A stretch of 64,000 bases of DNA from Nemertoderma westbladi (taxonomy: Eukaryota > Xenacoelomorpha > Nemertodermatida > Nemertodermatidae). The DNA is taken from assembly GCA_032718475.1 (NCBI GenBank), contig JAUCBJ010000732.1, positions 62,001 to 126,000 on the forward strand. The letters run 5' to 3'. The notes beneath the pieces are model-generated. The model saw only the letters and a list, made by a program, of their open reading frames with translations. It searched no databases and was not told where the DNA came from. Made by a program: the position numbers and the translations under genes. This document shows, piece by piece, positions 33,548 to 48,500 of the stretch. How positions within the stretch are numbered: position 1 is the stretch's first letter; each line of letters begins with the position of its first letter.

Positions 33548-36500
33548 CTAGGAATCGCATAACAAAACATTTATCAGATAAATCGGTTAAATTATTGTTA
33601 AAATGGAAACGGCTTTTCAATTAAATTAAATACTCTGCGACCGCTGTATACCTAGACTCAAACTCACTTAAAAGTGGCCTCTATTGAGTGATTTATTTTT
33701 TTTGTTAAAATTTTACTTTTGTAAATGCATAAAATTACATATCAATGGAAAGTGTTATTATTAAATATGGAACACCCAATGGCATGGAGATTGGGAGGCA
33801 TTAATAAGATGATTCATTATCATATCCAATCCAGCATAACCGTGTAGTGATTGACACCGACAGGTTCAACCTGTACACATCCTTGTGGTGGTGAGAATAG
33901 ACGCGGTGGGCAGCCAGTGACTTAAACGCCTGCTCAAGGACAACGGACGTGAGAATAGCTGAATGAAAAAGATGGCTGATCGGAGATCTGGGGCCGATCC
34001 GCCGGCATCGCATACGTGCTTAGTAGCAACGTAGCTTATAGCAGACGGCTTAGTGCAAGCTGAGCAATTTAAGTTAAGATGCTAGTAGCAAGTTACAGTG
34101 GCACGTTATTCTAACCAAAACAATAAACTAAAGTCAATAGATCAGGTTAGACTTTTATTTTAGAGATTATAAGTAATCAGCTCTGTTATTTGCGTCGATT
34201 TTACCCTGGGATGAATTTTGATTGCGTCACAAATCCCCCCATCTGATGGCCGATTCAAATAATATTAATTGAATTAACACGTTGAACATTTCGGCTAACC
34301 TCGGTGGGTATGTTTGCATCTCTAGCCCTTCCTAAACCTTGAACCCCTTCCTTATTGGAGAATACGAGACGAATATCGTAGGCGCAATCGTGATTCTTTG
34401 TGTAGTCGATTATAGCTTGTAGATTAGTTCCTAAACAAAAACAGTTTAATCCAAAATAGTTTGAACCAAATTATTTAACGACTTTACTTAACATAAAGGG
34501 AAGTTACATAATTAATCAAAAAATTCATATCACATTACAGCTGAACATTCAAATCGGCCACGACATACCGGCGCTATTGAGGAGGCCCTGCCTATAAAAT
34601 TAATTTAGAAACTAGAAAATATAAAATTCGTGTAATTCAGTGTCACTTCACAACAAACGTTTGATATCATGTTGTTTATTAGCAATCATTTCGTCTGTTT
34701 GGTATAAAACCGTAAACTTATTGGGCTGCAAAGTTCTTTATGATGTGCTTCTCCTCCAACATTACTCCACTAACTGCGTTGTAACAAAACAGCCATACAA
34801 CGTGCCGGTACACTAAACCAATCACTAAGTATCAGTTAACACGCACCTGAACCGGAAATTAGAACAGCCAATTTCTTTTTACGAATGATCCTATTGGTTA
34901 GCGGGAGTGGCAGTTTATAGCTGTTATCCAATGAAGACTCTAGATTAGCGATTATGACGTCATTAGCAGGACGACGAACAACCGAGCCAATCACTGACGA
35001 GGAGATGTCGCCTTTCAGTGATTGTATTACAGTATCAACCACCGATTGGTCAACTATTAAAACAAACCCGACTCCACAGTTGAAGGTGCGAGCCATCTCG
35101 TTGGCTGGAATGTTGCCTAACTTGTACAAATAACCCAGTATCGGCGGAATGCGCCAGGCATTGGCGTCGAGATCTACAGCCAATGAGGGCGGCAGGATTC
35201 GTGGAATATTGTCGGTTAAACCGCCGCCAGTTATGTGCGCCGCCGCTTTTATGAGGCCCTTAGTGATCAACGGCAGTACTAGAGATACATACAGATAAGT
35301 TGGTGTGAGTAAAGTCTCGAATAAAGGTCGATCGGTTGGAGTTACCCCGGCAACAGAGTCACTGAGGCTCACTTTAGCGCATTCTAGAACCTTCCTGCAA
35401 AAAATAAACACCAACTACATAACGCACCAGGAGTAACGCGTTAATTTGCATTACATCGGTAATACTATATAATTATGTAACTTTTTAATAATATACCTAC
35501 TGTAAAAATTGTTAGAATACTTTTTAATTAAAATTGAATTGAAGATCCACCTTTAGTGGAAATGGAAATCCTAATCCATCGTGAGTAAAAATCACACATA
35601 ATTTCTATAGCGGTATATCTATTTATAACATTCATAATCATAAGTGCTTTTTGACATCGCCTGTAATAATACAGAATTAAAATTTATATTGAAAAGCAAA
35701 ACCCAACAAATATAAAATTTATTAAACTGACCTAACTAAGGAAAATCCGTTGCTATGGACCCCGGATGACGCTATTCCTATAACTGCGTCACCGGGCGTG
35801 ACGTCACTGGGTTCCTTCGGCAACACGAGGGACCGCTCAACCGCACCGACGGCGAATCCGGCTACATCGTAATCGCCGTCCCGGTACATTCCCGGCATCT
35901 CGGCCGTCTCGCCACCTAAACGGGTGAGTAAAGAGCGGGAAATTCAAACACCATCTAGGGGACGTATATAGAAACACATACACCTAAACGGGTGAGTAAA
36001 GGGCGGGAAATTCAAACACCATCTAGGGGACATATATAGAAACACATACACCTAAACGGGTGAGTAAAGAGCGGTAAATTCAAACACCATCTAGGGGACG
36101 CATATAGAAACACATACACCTAAACGGGTGAGTAAAGAGCGGGAAATTCAAACACCATCTAGGGGACGCATATAGAAACACATACACCTAAACGGGTGAG
36201 TAAAGCGCGGGAAATTCAAACACCATCTAGGGGACGTATATAGAAACACATACACCTAAACGGGTGAGTAAAGAGCGGGAAATTCAAACACCATCTAGGG
36301 GACGCATATAGAAACACATACACCTAAACGGGTGAGTAAAGAGCGGGAAATTCAAACACCATCTAGGGGACGCATATAGAAACACATACACCGAAACGGG
36401 TGAGTAAAGAGCGGGAAATTCAAACACCATCTAGGGGACGCATATAGAAACACATACACCTAAACGGGTGAGTAAAGAGCGGGAAATTCAAACACCATCT

Positions 36501-39500
36501 AGGGGACGTTAATAGAAACACATACACCTAAACGGGTGAGTAAAGAGCGGGAAATTCAAACACCATCTAGGGGACGTATATAGAAACACATACACCGAAA
36601 CGGGTGAGTAAAGAGCGGGAAATTCAAACACAATCTAGGGGACGCATATAGAAACACATACACCGAAACGGGTGAGTAAAGAGCGAGACATTCAAACACC
36701 ATCTAGGGGACGTATATAGAAACACATACACCTAAACGGGTGAGTAAAGAGCGGGAAATTCAAACACCATCTAGGGGACATATATAGATACACATACACC
36801 GAAACGGGTGAGTAAAGAGCGGGAAATTCAAACACCATCTAGTGGACTAGAAACACATACACCGAAACGGGTGAGTAAAGAGCGGGAAATTCAAACACCA
36901 TCTAGGGGACGTATATAGAAACACATACACCTAAACGGGTGAGTAAAGAGCGGGAAATTCAAACACCATCTAGGGGACATATATAGATACACATACACCT
37001 AAACGGGTGAGTAAAGAGCGGTAAATTCAAACACCATCTAGGGGACGCATATAGAAACACATACACCTAAACGGGTGAGTAAAGAGCGGGAAATTCAAAC
37101 ACCATCTAGTGGACTAGAAACACATACACCGAAACGGGTGAGTAAAGAGCGGTAAATTCAAACACCATCTAGGGGACGTATATAGAAACACATACACCTA
37201 AACGGGTGAGTAAAGAGCGGGAAATTCAAGCACAATCAAGGGGACGTATATAGAAACACATACACCTAAACGGGTGAGTAAAGAGCGGTAAATTCAAACA
37301 CCATCTAGGGGACGTATATAGAAACACATACACCTAAACGGGTGAGTAAAGAGCGGGAAATTCAAGCACAATCAAGGGGACGTATATAGAAACACATACA
37401 CCTAAACGGGTGAGTAAAGAGCGGGAAATTCAAACACAATCTAGGGGACGCATATAGAAACACATACACCTAAACGGGTGAGTAAAGAGCGGGAAATTCA
37501 AACACCATCTAGGGGACGTTAATAGAAACACATACACCTAAACGGGTGAGTAAAGAGCGGGAAATTCAAACACCATCTAGGGGACGTATATAGAAACACA
37601 TACACCTAAACGGGTGAGTAAAGAGCGGGAAATTCAAACACCATCTAGGGGACGTATATAGAAACACATACACCTAAACGGGTGAGTAAAGAGCGAGACA
37701 TTCAAACACCATCTAGGACACGTATATAGAAACACATACACCTAAACGGGTGAGTAAAGAGCGGGAAATTCAAGCACAATCAAGGGGACGCATATAGAAA
37801 CACATACACCTAAACGGGTGAGTAAAGAGCGGTAAATTCAAACACCATCTAGGGGACGTATATAGAAACACATACACCTAAACGGGTGAGTAAAGAGCGG
37901 GAAATTCAAACACCATCTAGGGGACGTATATAGAAACACATACACCTAAACGGGTGAGTAAAGAGCGAGACATTCAAACACCATCTAGGACACGTATATA
38001 GAAACACATACACCTAAACGGGTGAGTAAAGGGCGGGAAATTCAAACACCATCTAGGGGACGTTAATAGAAACACATACACCTAAACGGGTGAGTAAAGA
38101 GCGAGACATTCAAACACCATCTAGGGGACGTTAATAGAAACACATACACCTAAACGGGTGAGTAAAGAGCGGGAAATTCAAACACCATCTAGGGGACGTA
38201 TATAGAAACACATACACCTAAACGGGTGAGTAAAGAGCGGGAAATTCAAACACCATCTAGGGGACGCTAATAGAAACACATACACCTAAACGGGTGAGTA
38301 AAGAGCGGGAAATTCAAACACCATCTAGGGGACGTTAATAGAAACACATACACCTAAACGGGTGAGTAAAGAGCGAGACATTCAAACACCATCTAGGGGA
38401 CGTATATAGAAACACATACACCGAAACGGGTGAGTAAAGAGCGGTAAATTCAAACACCATCTAGGGGACGTTAATAGAAACACATACACCTAAACGGGTG
38501 AGTAAAGAGCGAGACATTCAAACACCATCTAGGGGACGTATATAGAAACACATACACCTAAACGGGTGAGTAAAGAGCGGGAAATTCAAACACCATCTAG
38601 GGGACGCATATAGAAACACATACACCTAAACGGGTGAGTAAAGAGCGGGAAATTCAAACACCATCTAGGGGACGCATATAGAAACACATACACCGAAACG
38701 GGTGAGTAAAGAGCGGTAAATTCAAACACCATCTAGGGGACGTTAATAGAAACACATACACCTAAACGGGTGAGTAAAGAGCGGTAAATTCAAACACCAT
38801 CTAGGGGACGTTAATAGAAACACATACACCTAAACGGGTGAGTAAAGAGCGGGAAATTCAAACACCATCTAGGGGACGCATATAGAAACACATACACCGA
38901 AACGGGTGAGTAAAGAGCGGTAAATTCAAACACCATCTAGGGGACGTTAATAGAAACACATACACCTAAACGGGTGAGTAAAGATCGGTAAATTCAAACA
39001 CCATCTAGGGGACGTATATAGAAACACATACACCTAAACGGGTGAGTAAAGAGCGGCAAATTCAAACACCATCTAGGGGATGTTAATAGAAACACATACA
39101 CCTAAACGGGTGAGTAAAGGGCGGGAAATTCAAACACCATCTAGGGGACGTTAATAGAAACACATACACCTAAACGGGTGAGTAAAGAGCGAGACATTCA
39201 AACACCATCTAGGGGACGTATATAGAAACACATACACCTAAACGGGTGAGTAAAGAGCGGGAAATTCAAACACCATCTAGGGGATGTTAATAGAAACACA
39301 TACACCTAAACGGGTGAGTAAAGGGCGGGAAATTCAAACACCATCTAGGGGATGTTAATAGAAACACATACACCTAAACGGGTGAGTAAAGAGCGGGAAA
39401 TTCAAACACCATCTAGGGGACGCATATAGAAACACATACACCGAAACGGGTGAGTAAAGAGCGGTAAATTCAAACACCATCTAGGGGACGTTAATAGAAA

Positions 39501-42500
39501 CACATACACCTAAACGGGTGAGTAAAGAGCGGGAAATTCAAACACCATCTAGGGGACGTTAATAGAAACACATACACCTAAACGGGTGAGTAAAGGGCGG
39601 GAAATTCAAACACCATCTAGGGGACGCATATAGAAACACATACACCGAAACGGGTGAGTAAAGAGCGGTAAATTCAAACACCATCTAGGGGACGTTAATA
39701 GAAACACATACACCTAAACGGGTGAGTAAAGAGCGGGAAATTCAAACACCATCTAGGGGACGTATATAGAAACACATACACCGAAACGGGTGAGTAAAGA
39801 GCGGTAAATTCAAACACCATCTAGGGGACGTATATAGAAACACATACACCTAAACGGGTGAGTAAAGAGCGGGAAATTCAAGCACAATCAAGGGGACGTA
39901 TATAGAAACACATACACCTAAACGGGTGAGTAAAGAGCGGGAAATTCAAACACAATCTAGGGGACGCATATAGAAACACATACACCTAAACGGGTGAGTA
40001 AAGAGCGGGAAATTCAAACACCATCTAGGGGACGTTAATAGAAACACATACACCTAAACGGGTGAGTAAAGAGCGGGAAATTCAAACACCATCTAGGGGA
40101 CGTATATAGAAACACATACACCTAAACGGGTGAGTAAAGAGCGGGAAATTCAAACACCATCTAGGGGACGTATATAGAAACACATACACCTAAACGGGTG
40201 AGTAAAGAGCGAGACATTCAAACACCATCTAGGACACGTATATAGAAACACATACACCTAAACGGGTGAGTAAAGAGCGGGAAATTCAAGCACAATCAAG
40301 GGGACGCATATAGAAACACATACACCTAAACGGGTGAGTAAAGAGCGGTAAATTCAAACACCATCTAGGGGACGTATATAGAAACACATACACCTAAACG
40401 GGTGAGTAAAGAGCGGGAAATTCAAACACCATCTAGGGGACGTATATAGAAACACATACACCTAAACGGGTGAGTAAAGAGCGAGACATTCAAACACCAT
40501 CTAGGACACGTATATAGAAACACATACACCTAAACGGGTGAGTAAAGGGCGGGAAATTCAAACACCATCTAGGGGACGTTAATAGAAACACATACACCTA
40601 AACGGGTGAGTAAAGAGCGAGACATTCAAACACCATCTAGGGGACGTTAATAGAAACACATACACCTAAACGGGTGAGTAAAGAGCGGGAAATTCAAACA
40701 CCATCTAGGGGACGTATATAGAAACACATACACCTAAACGGGTGAGTAAAGAGCGGGAAATTCAAACACCATCTAGGGGACGTTAATAGAAACACATACA
40801 CCTAAACGGGTGAGTAAAGAGCGGGAAATTCAAACACCATCTAGGGGACGTTAATAGAAACACATACACCTAAACGGGTGAGTAAAGAGCGAGACATTCA
40901 AACACCATCTAGGGGACGTATATAGAAACACATACACCGAAACGGGTGAGTAAAGAGCGGTAAATTCAAACACCATCTAGGGGACGTTAATAGAAACACA
41001 TACACCTAAACGGGTGAGTAAAGAGCGAGACATTCAAACACCATCTAGGGGACGTATATAGAAACACATACACCTAAACGGGTGAGTAAAGAGCGGGAAA
41101 TTCAAACACCATCTAGGGGACGCATATAGAAACACATACACCTAAACGGGTGAGTAAAGAGCGGGAAATTCAAACACCATCTAGGGGACGCATATAGAAA
41201 CACATACACCGAAACGGGTGAGTAAAGAGCGGTAAATTCAAACACCATCTAGGGGACGTTAATAGAAACACATACACCTAAACGGGTGAGTAAAGAGCGG
41301 TAAATTCAAACACCATCTAGGGGACGTTAATAGAAACACATACACCTAAACGGGTGAGTAAAGAGCGGGAAATTCAAACACCATCTAGGGGACGCATATA
41401 GAAACACATACACCGAAACGGGTGAGTAAAGAGCGGTAAATTCAAACACCATCTAGGGGACGTTAATAGAAACACATACACCTAAACGGGTGAGTAAAGA
41501 TCGGTAAATTCAAACACCATCTAGGGGACGTATATAGAAACACATACACCTAAACGGGTGAGTAAAGAGCGGCAAATTCAAACACCATCTAGGGGATGTT
41601 AATAGAAACACATACACCTAAACGGGTGAGTAAAGGGCGGGAAATTCAAACACCATCTAGGGGACGTATATAGAAACACATACACCTAAACGGGTGAGTA
41701 AAGAGCGGGAAATTCAAACACCATCTAGGGGACGTATATAGAAACACATACACCTAAACGGGTGAGTAAAGAGCGGGAAATTCAAACACCATCTAGGGGA
41801 CGTATATAGAAACACATACACCTAAACGGGTGAGTAAAGGGCGGGAAATTCAAACACCATCTAGGGGATGTTAATAGAAACACATACACCTAAACGGGTG
41901 AGTAAAGAGCGGGAAATTCAAACACCATCTAGGGGACGCATATAGAAACACATACACCGAAACGGGTGAGTAAAGAGCGGTAAATTCAAACACCATCTAG
42001 GGGACGTTAATAGAAACACATACACCTAAACGGGTGAGTAAAGAGCGGGAAATTCAAACACCATCTAGGGGACGTTAATAGAAACACATACACCTAAACG
42101 GGTGAGTAAAGAGCGGGAAATTCAAACACCATCTAGGGGACGCATATAGAAACACATACACCGAAACGGGTGAGTAAAGAGCGGTAAATTCAAACACCAT
42201 CTAGGGGACGTTAATAGAAACACATACACCTAAACGGGTGAGTAAAGAGCGGGAAATTCAAACACCATCTAGGGGACGTATATAGAAACACATACACCGA
42301 AACGGGTGAGTAAAGAGCGGTAAATTCAAACACCATCTAGGGGACGTTAATAGAAACACATACACCTAAACGGGTGAGTAAAGAGCGAGACATTCAAACA
42401 CCATCTAGGGGACGTTAATAGAAACACATACACCTATACGGGTGAGTAAAGAGCGGGAAATTCAAACACCATCTAGGGGATGTTAATAGAAACACATACA

Positions 42501-45500
42501 CCTAAACGGGTGAGTAAAGAGCGAGACATTCAAACACCATCTAGGGGACGTATATAGAAACACATACACCTAAACGGGTGAGTAAAGAGCGGGAAATTCA
42601 AACACCATCTAGGGGACGCATATAGAAACACATACACCGAAACGGGTGAGTAAAGAGCGGGAAATTCAAACACCATCTAGGGGACGTATATAGATACACA
42701 TACACCTAAACGGGTTAGTAAAGAGCGGTAAATTCAAACACCATCTAGGGGACGTATATAGAAACACATACACCTAAACGGGTGAGTAAAGAGCGAGACA
42801 TTCAAACACCATCTAGGGGACGTATATAGAAACACATACACCTAAACGGGTGAGTAAAGAGCGGGAAATTCAAACACCATCTAGGGGACGCATATAGAAA
42901 CACATACACCTAAACGGGTGAGTAAAGAGCGGGAAATTCAAACACCATCTAGGGGACGCATATAGAAACACATACACCGAAACGGGTGAGTAAAGAGCGG
43001 GAAATTCAAACACCATCTAGGGGACGTATATAGAAACACATACACCTAAACGGGTGAGTAAAGAGCGGGAAATTCAAACACCATCTAGGGGACGTATATA
43101 GAAACACATACACCTAAACGGGTGAGTAAAGAGCGGGAAATTCAAACACCATCTAGGGGACGTTAATAGATACACATACACCTAAACGGGTGAGTAAAGA
43201 GCGGGAAATTCAAACACCATCTAGGGGATGTTAATAGAAACACATACACCTAAACGGGTGAGTAAAGAGCGGGAAATTCAAACACCATCTAGGGGACGCA
43301 TATAGAAACACATACACCGAAACGGGTGAGTAAAGAGCGGGAAATTCAAACACCATCTAGGGGACGTATATAGATACACATACACCTAAACGGGTGAGTA
43401 AAGAGCGGGAAATTCAAACACCATCTAGGGGATGTTAATAGAAACACATACACCTAAACGGGTGAGTAAAGAGCGGGAAATTCAAACACCATCTAGGGGA
43501 CGCATATAGAAACACATACACCTAAACGGGTGAGTAAAGAGCGGGAAATTCAAACACCATCTAGGGGATGTTAATAGAAACACATACACCTAAACGGGTG
43601 AGTAAAGAGCGGGAAATTCAAACACCATCTAGGGGACGCATATAGAAACACATACACCGAAACGGGTGAGTAAAGAGCGGGAAATTCAAACACCATCTAG
43701 GGGACGTATATAGATACACATACACCTAAACGGGTGAGTAAAGAGCGGGAAATTCAAACACCATCTAGGGGATGTTAATAGAAACACATACACCTAAACG
43801 GGTGAGTAAAGAGCGGGAAATTCAAACACCATCTAGGGGACGCATATAGAAACACATACACCTAAACGGGTGAGTAAAGAGCGGGAAATTCAAACACCAT
43901 CTAGGGGACGCATATAGAAACACATACACCTAAACGGGTGAGTAAAGAGCGGTAAATTCAAACACAATCTAGGGGACATATATAGATACACATACACCTA
44001 AACGGGTGAGTAAAGAGCGGGAAATTCAAACACCATCTAGGGGACGTATATAGATACACATACACCTAAACGGGTGAGTAAAGAGAGGGAAATTCAAACA
44101 CCATCTAGGGGACGCATATAGAAACACATACACCGAAACGGGTGAGTAAAGAGCGGGAAATTCAAACACCATCTAGGGGACGTATATAGAAACACATACA
44201 CCTAAACGGGTGAGTAAAGAGCGGGAAATTCAAACACCATCTAGGGGACGTATATAGAAACACATACCCCTAAACGGGTGAGTAAAGAGCGGGAAATTCA
44301 AACACCATCTAGGGGACGTATATAGAAACACATACACCTAAACGGGTGAGTAAAGAGCGGGAAATTCAAACACCATCTAGGGGACGTATATAGAAACACA
44401 TACACCTAAACGGGTGAGTAAAGAGCGGGAAATTCAAACACCATCTAGGGGATGTTAATAGAAACACATACACCTAAACGGGTGAGTAAAGAGCGGGAAA
44501 TTCAAACACCATCTAGGGGATGTTAATAGAAACACATACACCTAAACGGGTGAGTAAAGAGCGGGAAATTCAAACACCATCTAGGGGACGCATATAGAAA
44601 CACATACACCGAAACGGGTGAGTAAAGAGCGGTAAATTCAAACACCATCTAGGGGACGTTAATAGAAACACATACACCTAAACGGGTGAGTAAAGAGCGG
44701 GAAATTCAAACACCATCTAGGGGACGTTAATAGAAACACATACACCTAAACGGGTGAGTAAAGAGCGGGAAATTCAAACACCATCTAGGGGACGCATATA
44801 GAAACACATACACCGAAACGGGTGAGTAAAGAGCGGTAAATTCAAACACCATCTAGGGGACGTTAATAGAAACACATACACCTAAACGGGTGAGTAAAGA
44901 GCGGGAAATTCAAACACCATCTAGGGGACGTATATAGAAACACATACACCTAAACGGGTGAGTAAAGAGCGAGACATTCAAACACCATCTAGGGGACGTT
45001 AATAGAAACACATACACCTATACGGGTGAGTAAAGAGCGGGAAATTCAAACACCATCTAGGGGATGTTAATAGAAACACATACACCTAAACGGGTGAGTA
45101 AAGAGCGAGACATTCAAACACCATCTAGGGGACGTATATAGAAACACATACACCTAAACGGGTGAGTAAAGAGCGGGAAATTCAAACACCATCTAGGGGA
45201 CGCATATAGAAACACATACACCGAAACGGGTGAGTAAAGAGCGGGAAATTCAAACACCATCTAGGGGACGTATATAGATACACATACACCTAAACGGGTG
45301 AGTAAAGAGCGGTAAATTCAAACACCATCTAGGGGACGTATATAGAAACACATACACCTAAACGGGTGAGTAAAGAGCGAGACATTCAAACACCATCTAG
45401 GGGACGTATATAGAAACACATACACCTAAACGGGTGAGTAAAGAGCGGGAAATTCAAACACCATCTAGGGGACGCATATAGAAACACATACACCTAAACG

Positions 45501-48500
45501 GGTGAGTAAAGAGCGGGAAATTCAAACACCATCTAGGGGACGTTAATAGAAACACATACACCTAAACGGGTGAGTAAAGAGCGGGAAATTCAAACACCAT
45601 CTAGGGGACGTATATAGATACACATACACCTAAACGGGTGAGTAAAGAGCGGGAAATTCAAACACCATCTAGGGGACGTATATAGAAACACATACACCGA
45701 AACGGGTGAGTAAAGAGCGGGAAATTCAAACACCATCTAGGGGACGTTAATAGAAACACATACACCTAAACGGGTGAGTAAAGAGCGGGAAATTCAAACA
45801 CCATCTAGGGGACGTATATAGATACACATACACCTAAACGGGTGAGTAAAGAGCGGGAAATTCAAACACCATCTAGGGGATGTTAATAGAAACACATACA
45901 CCTAAACGGGTGAGTAAAGAGCGGGAAATTCAAACACCATCTAGGGGACGCATATAGAAACACATACACCGAAACGGGTGAGTAAAGAGCGGGAAATTCA
46001 AACACCATCTAGGGGACGTATATAGATACACATACACCTAAACGGGTGAGTAAAGAGCGGGAAATTCAAACACCATCTAGGGGATGTTAATAGAAACACA
46101 TACACCTAAACGGGTGAGTAAAGAGCGGGAAATTCAAACACCATCTAGGGGACGCATATAGAAACACATACACCTAAACGGGTGAGTAAAGGGCGGTAAA
46201 TTCAAACACAATCTAGGGGACATATATAGATACACATACACCTAAACGGGTGAGTAAAGAGCGGGAAATTCAAACACCATCTAGGGGACGTATATAGATA
46301 CACATACACCTAAACGGGTGAGTAAAGAGAGGGAAATTCAAACACCATCTAGGGGACGCATATAGAAACACATACACCGAAACGGGTGAGTAAAGAGCGG
46401 GAAATTCAAACACCATCTAGGGGACGTATATAGAAACACATACACCTAAACGGGTGAGTAAAGAGCGGGAAATTCAAACACCATCTAGGGGACGTATATA
46501 GAAACACATACCCCTAAACGGGTGAGTAAAGAGCGGGAAATTCAAACACCATCTAGGGGACGTATATAGAAACACATACACCTAAACGGGTGAGTAAAGA
46601 GCGGGAAATTCAAACACCATCTAGGGGACGCATATAGAAACACATACACCTAAACGGGTGAGTAAAGAGCGGGAAATTCAAACACCATCTAGGGGACGCA
46701 TATAGAAACACATACACCGAAACGGGTGAGTAAAGAGCGGGAAATTCAAACACCATCTAGGGGACGTATATAGATATACATACACCTAAACGGGTGAGTA
46801 AAGAGCGGGAAATTCAAACACCATCTAGGGGACGCATATAGATATACATACACCGAAACGGGTGAGTAAAGAGCGGGAAATTCAAACACAATCTAGGGGA
46901 CGCATATAGATATACATACACCTAAACGGGTGAGTAAAGATCGGGAAATTCAAACACAATCTAGGGGACGCATATAGATATACATACACCGAAACGGGTG
47001 AGTAAAGAGCAGGAAATTCAAACACCATCTAGGGGACGTATATAGAAACACATACACCGAAACGGGTGAGTAAAGAGCGGGAAATTCAAACACCATCTAG
47101 GGGACGTATATAGATACACATACACCTAAACGGGTGAGTAAAGAGCGGGAAATTCAAACACCATCTAGTGGACGTATATAGAAACACATACACCTAAACT
47201 GGTGAGTAAAGAGCGGTAAATTCAAACACCATCTAGGGGACGTTAATAGAAACACATACACCTAAACGGGTGAGTAAAGAGCGGGAAATTCAAACACCAT
47301 CTAGGGGACGTTAATAGAAACACATACACCTAAACGGGTGAGTAAAGAGCGGGAAATTCAAACACCATCTAGTGGACGTATATAGAAACACATACACCTA
47401 AACGGGTGAGTAAAGAGCGGGAAATTCAAGCACAATCAAGGGGACGTATATAGAAACACATACACCTAAACGGGTGAGTAAAGAGCGGGAAATTCAAACA
47501 CCATCTAGGGGACGCATATAGATATACATACACCGAAACGGGTGAGTAAAGAGCGGGAAATTCAAACACAATCTAGGGGACGCATATAGATATACATACA
47601 CCTAAACGGGTGAGTAAAGATCGGGAAATTCAAACACAATCTAGGGGACGCATATAGATATACATACACCGAAACGGGTGAGTAAAGAGCAGGAAATTCA
47701 AACACCATCTAGGGGACGTATATAGAAACACATACACCGAAACGGGTGAGTAAAGAGCGGGAAATTCAAACACCATCTAGGGGACGTATATAGAAACACA
47801 TACACCTAAACGGGTGAGTAAAGAGCGGGAAATTCAAACACCATCTAGGGGACGTTAATAGAAACACATACACCTAAACGGGTGAGTAAAGAGCGGGAAA
47901 TTCAAACACCATCTAGGGGACGTATATAGATACACATACACCTAAACGGGTGAGTAAAGAGCGGGAAATTCAAACACCATCTAGTGGACGTATATAGAAA
48001 CACATACACCTAAACTGGTGAGTAAAGAGCGGTAAATTCAAACACCATCTAGGGGACGTTAATAGAAACACATACACCTAAACGGGTGAGTAAAGAGCGG
48101 GAAATTCAAACACAATCTAGGGGACGCATATAGAAACACATACACCTAAACGGGTGAGTAAAGAGCGGGAAATTCAAACACCATCTAGGGGACGCATATA
48201 GAAACACATACACCTAAACGGGTGAGTAAAGAGCGGGAAATTCAAACACCATCTAGGGGACGTAATATAGATACACATACACCGAAACGGGTGAGTAAAG
48301 AGCGGGAAATTCAAACACAATCTAGGGGACGTTAATAGAAACACATACACCTAAACGGGTGAGTAAAGAGCGGGAAATTCAAACACCATCTAGTGGACGT
48401 ATATAGAAACACATACACCTAAACGGGTGAGTAAAGAGCGAGACATTCAAACACCATCTAGGGGACGCCTATAGAAACACATACACCTAAACGGGTGAGT

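Noticed and set aside
33801-34013. 70-codon minus-strand ORF between GART exons
   Set aside because: It lies inside a 752-bp intron whose flanking exons join in perfect phase without it.
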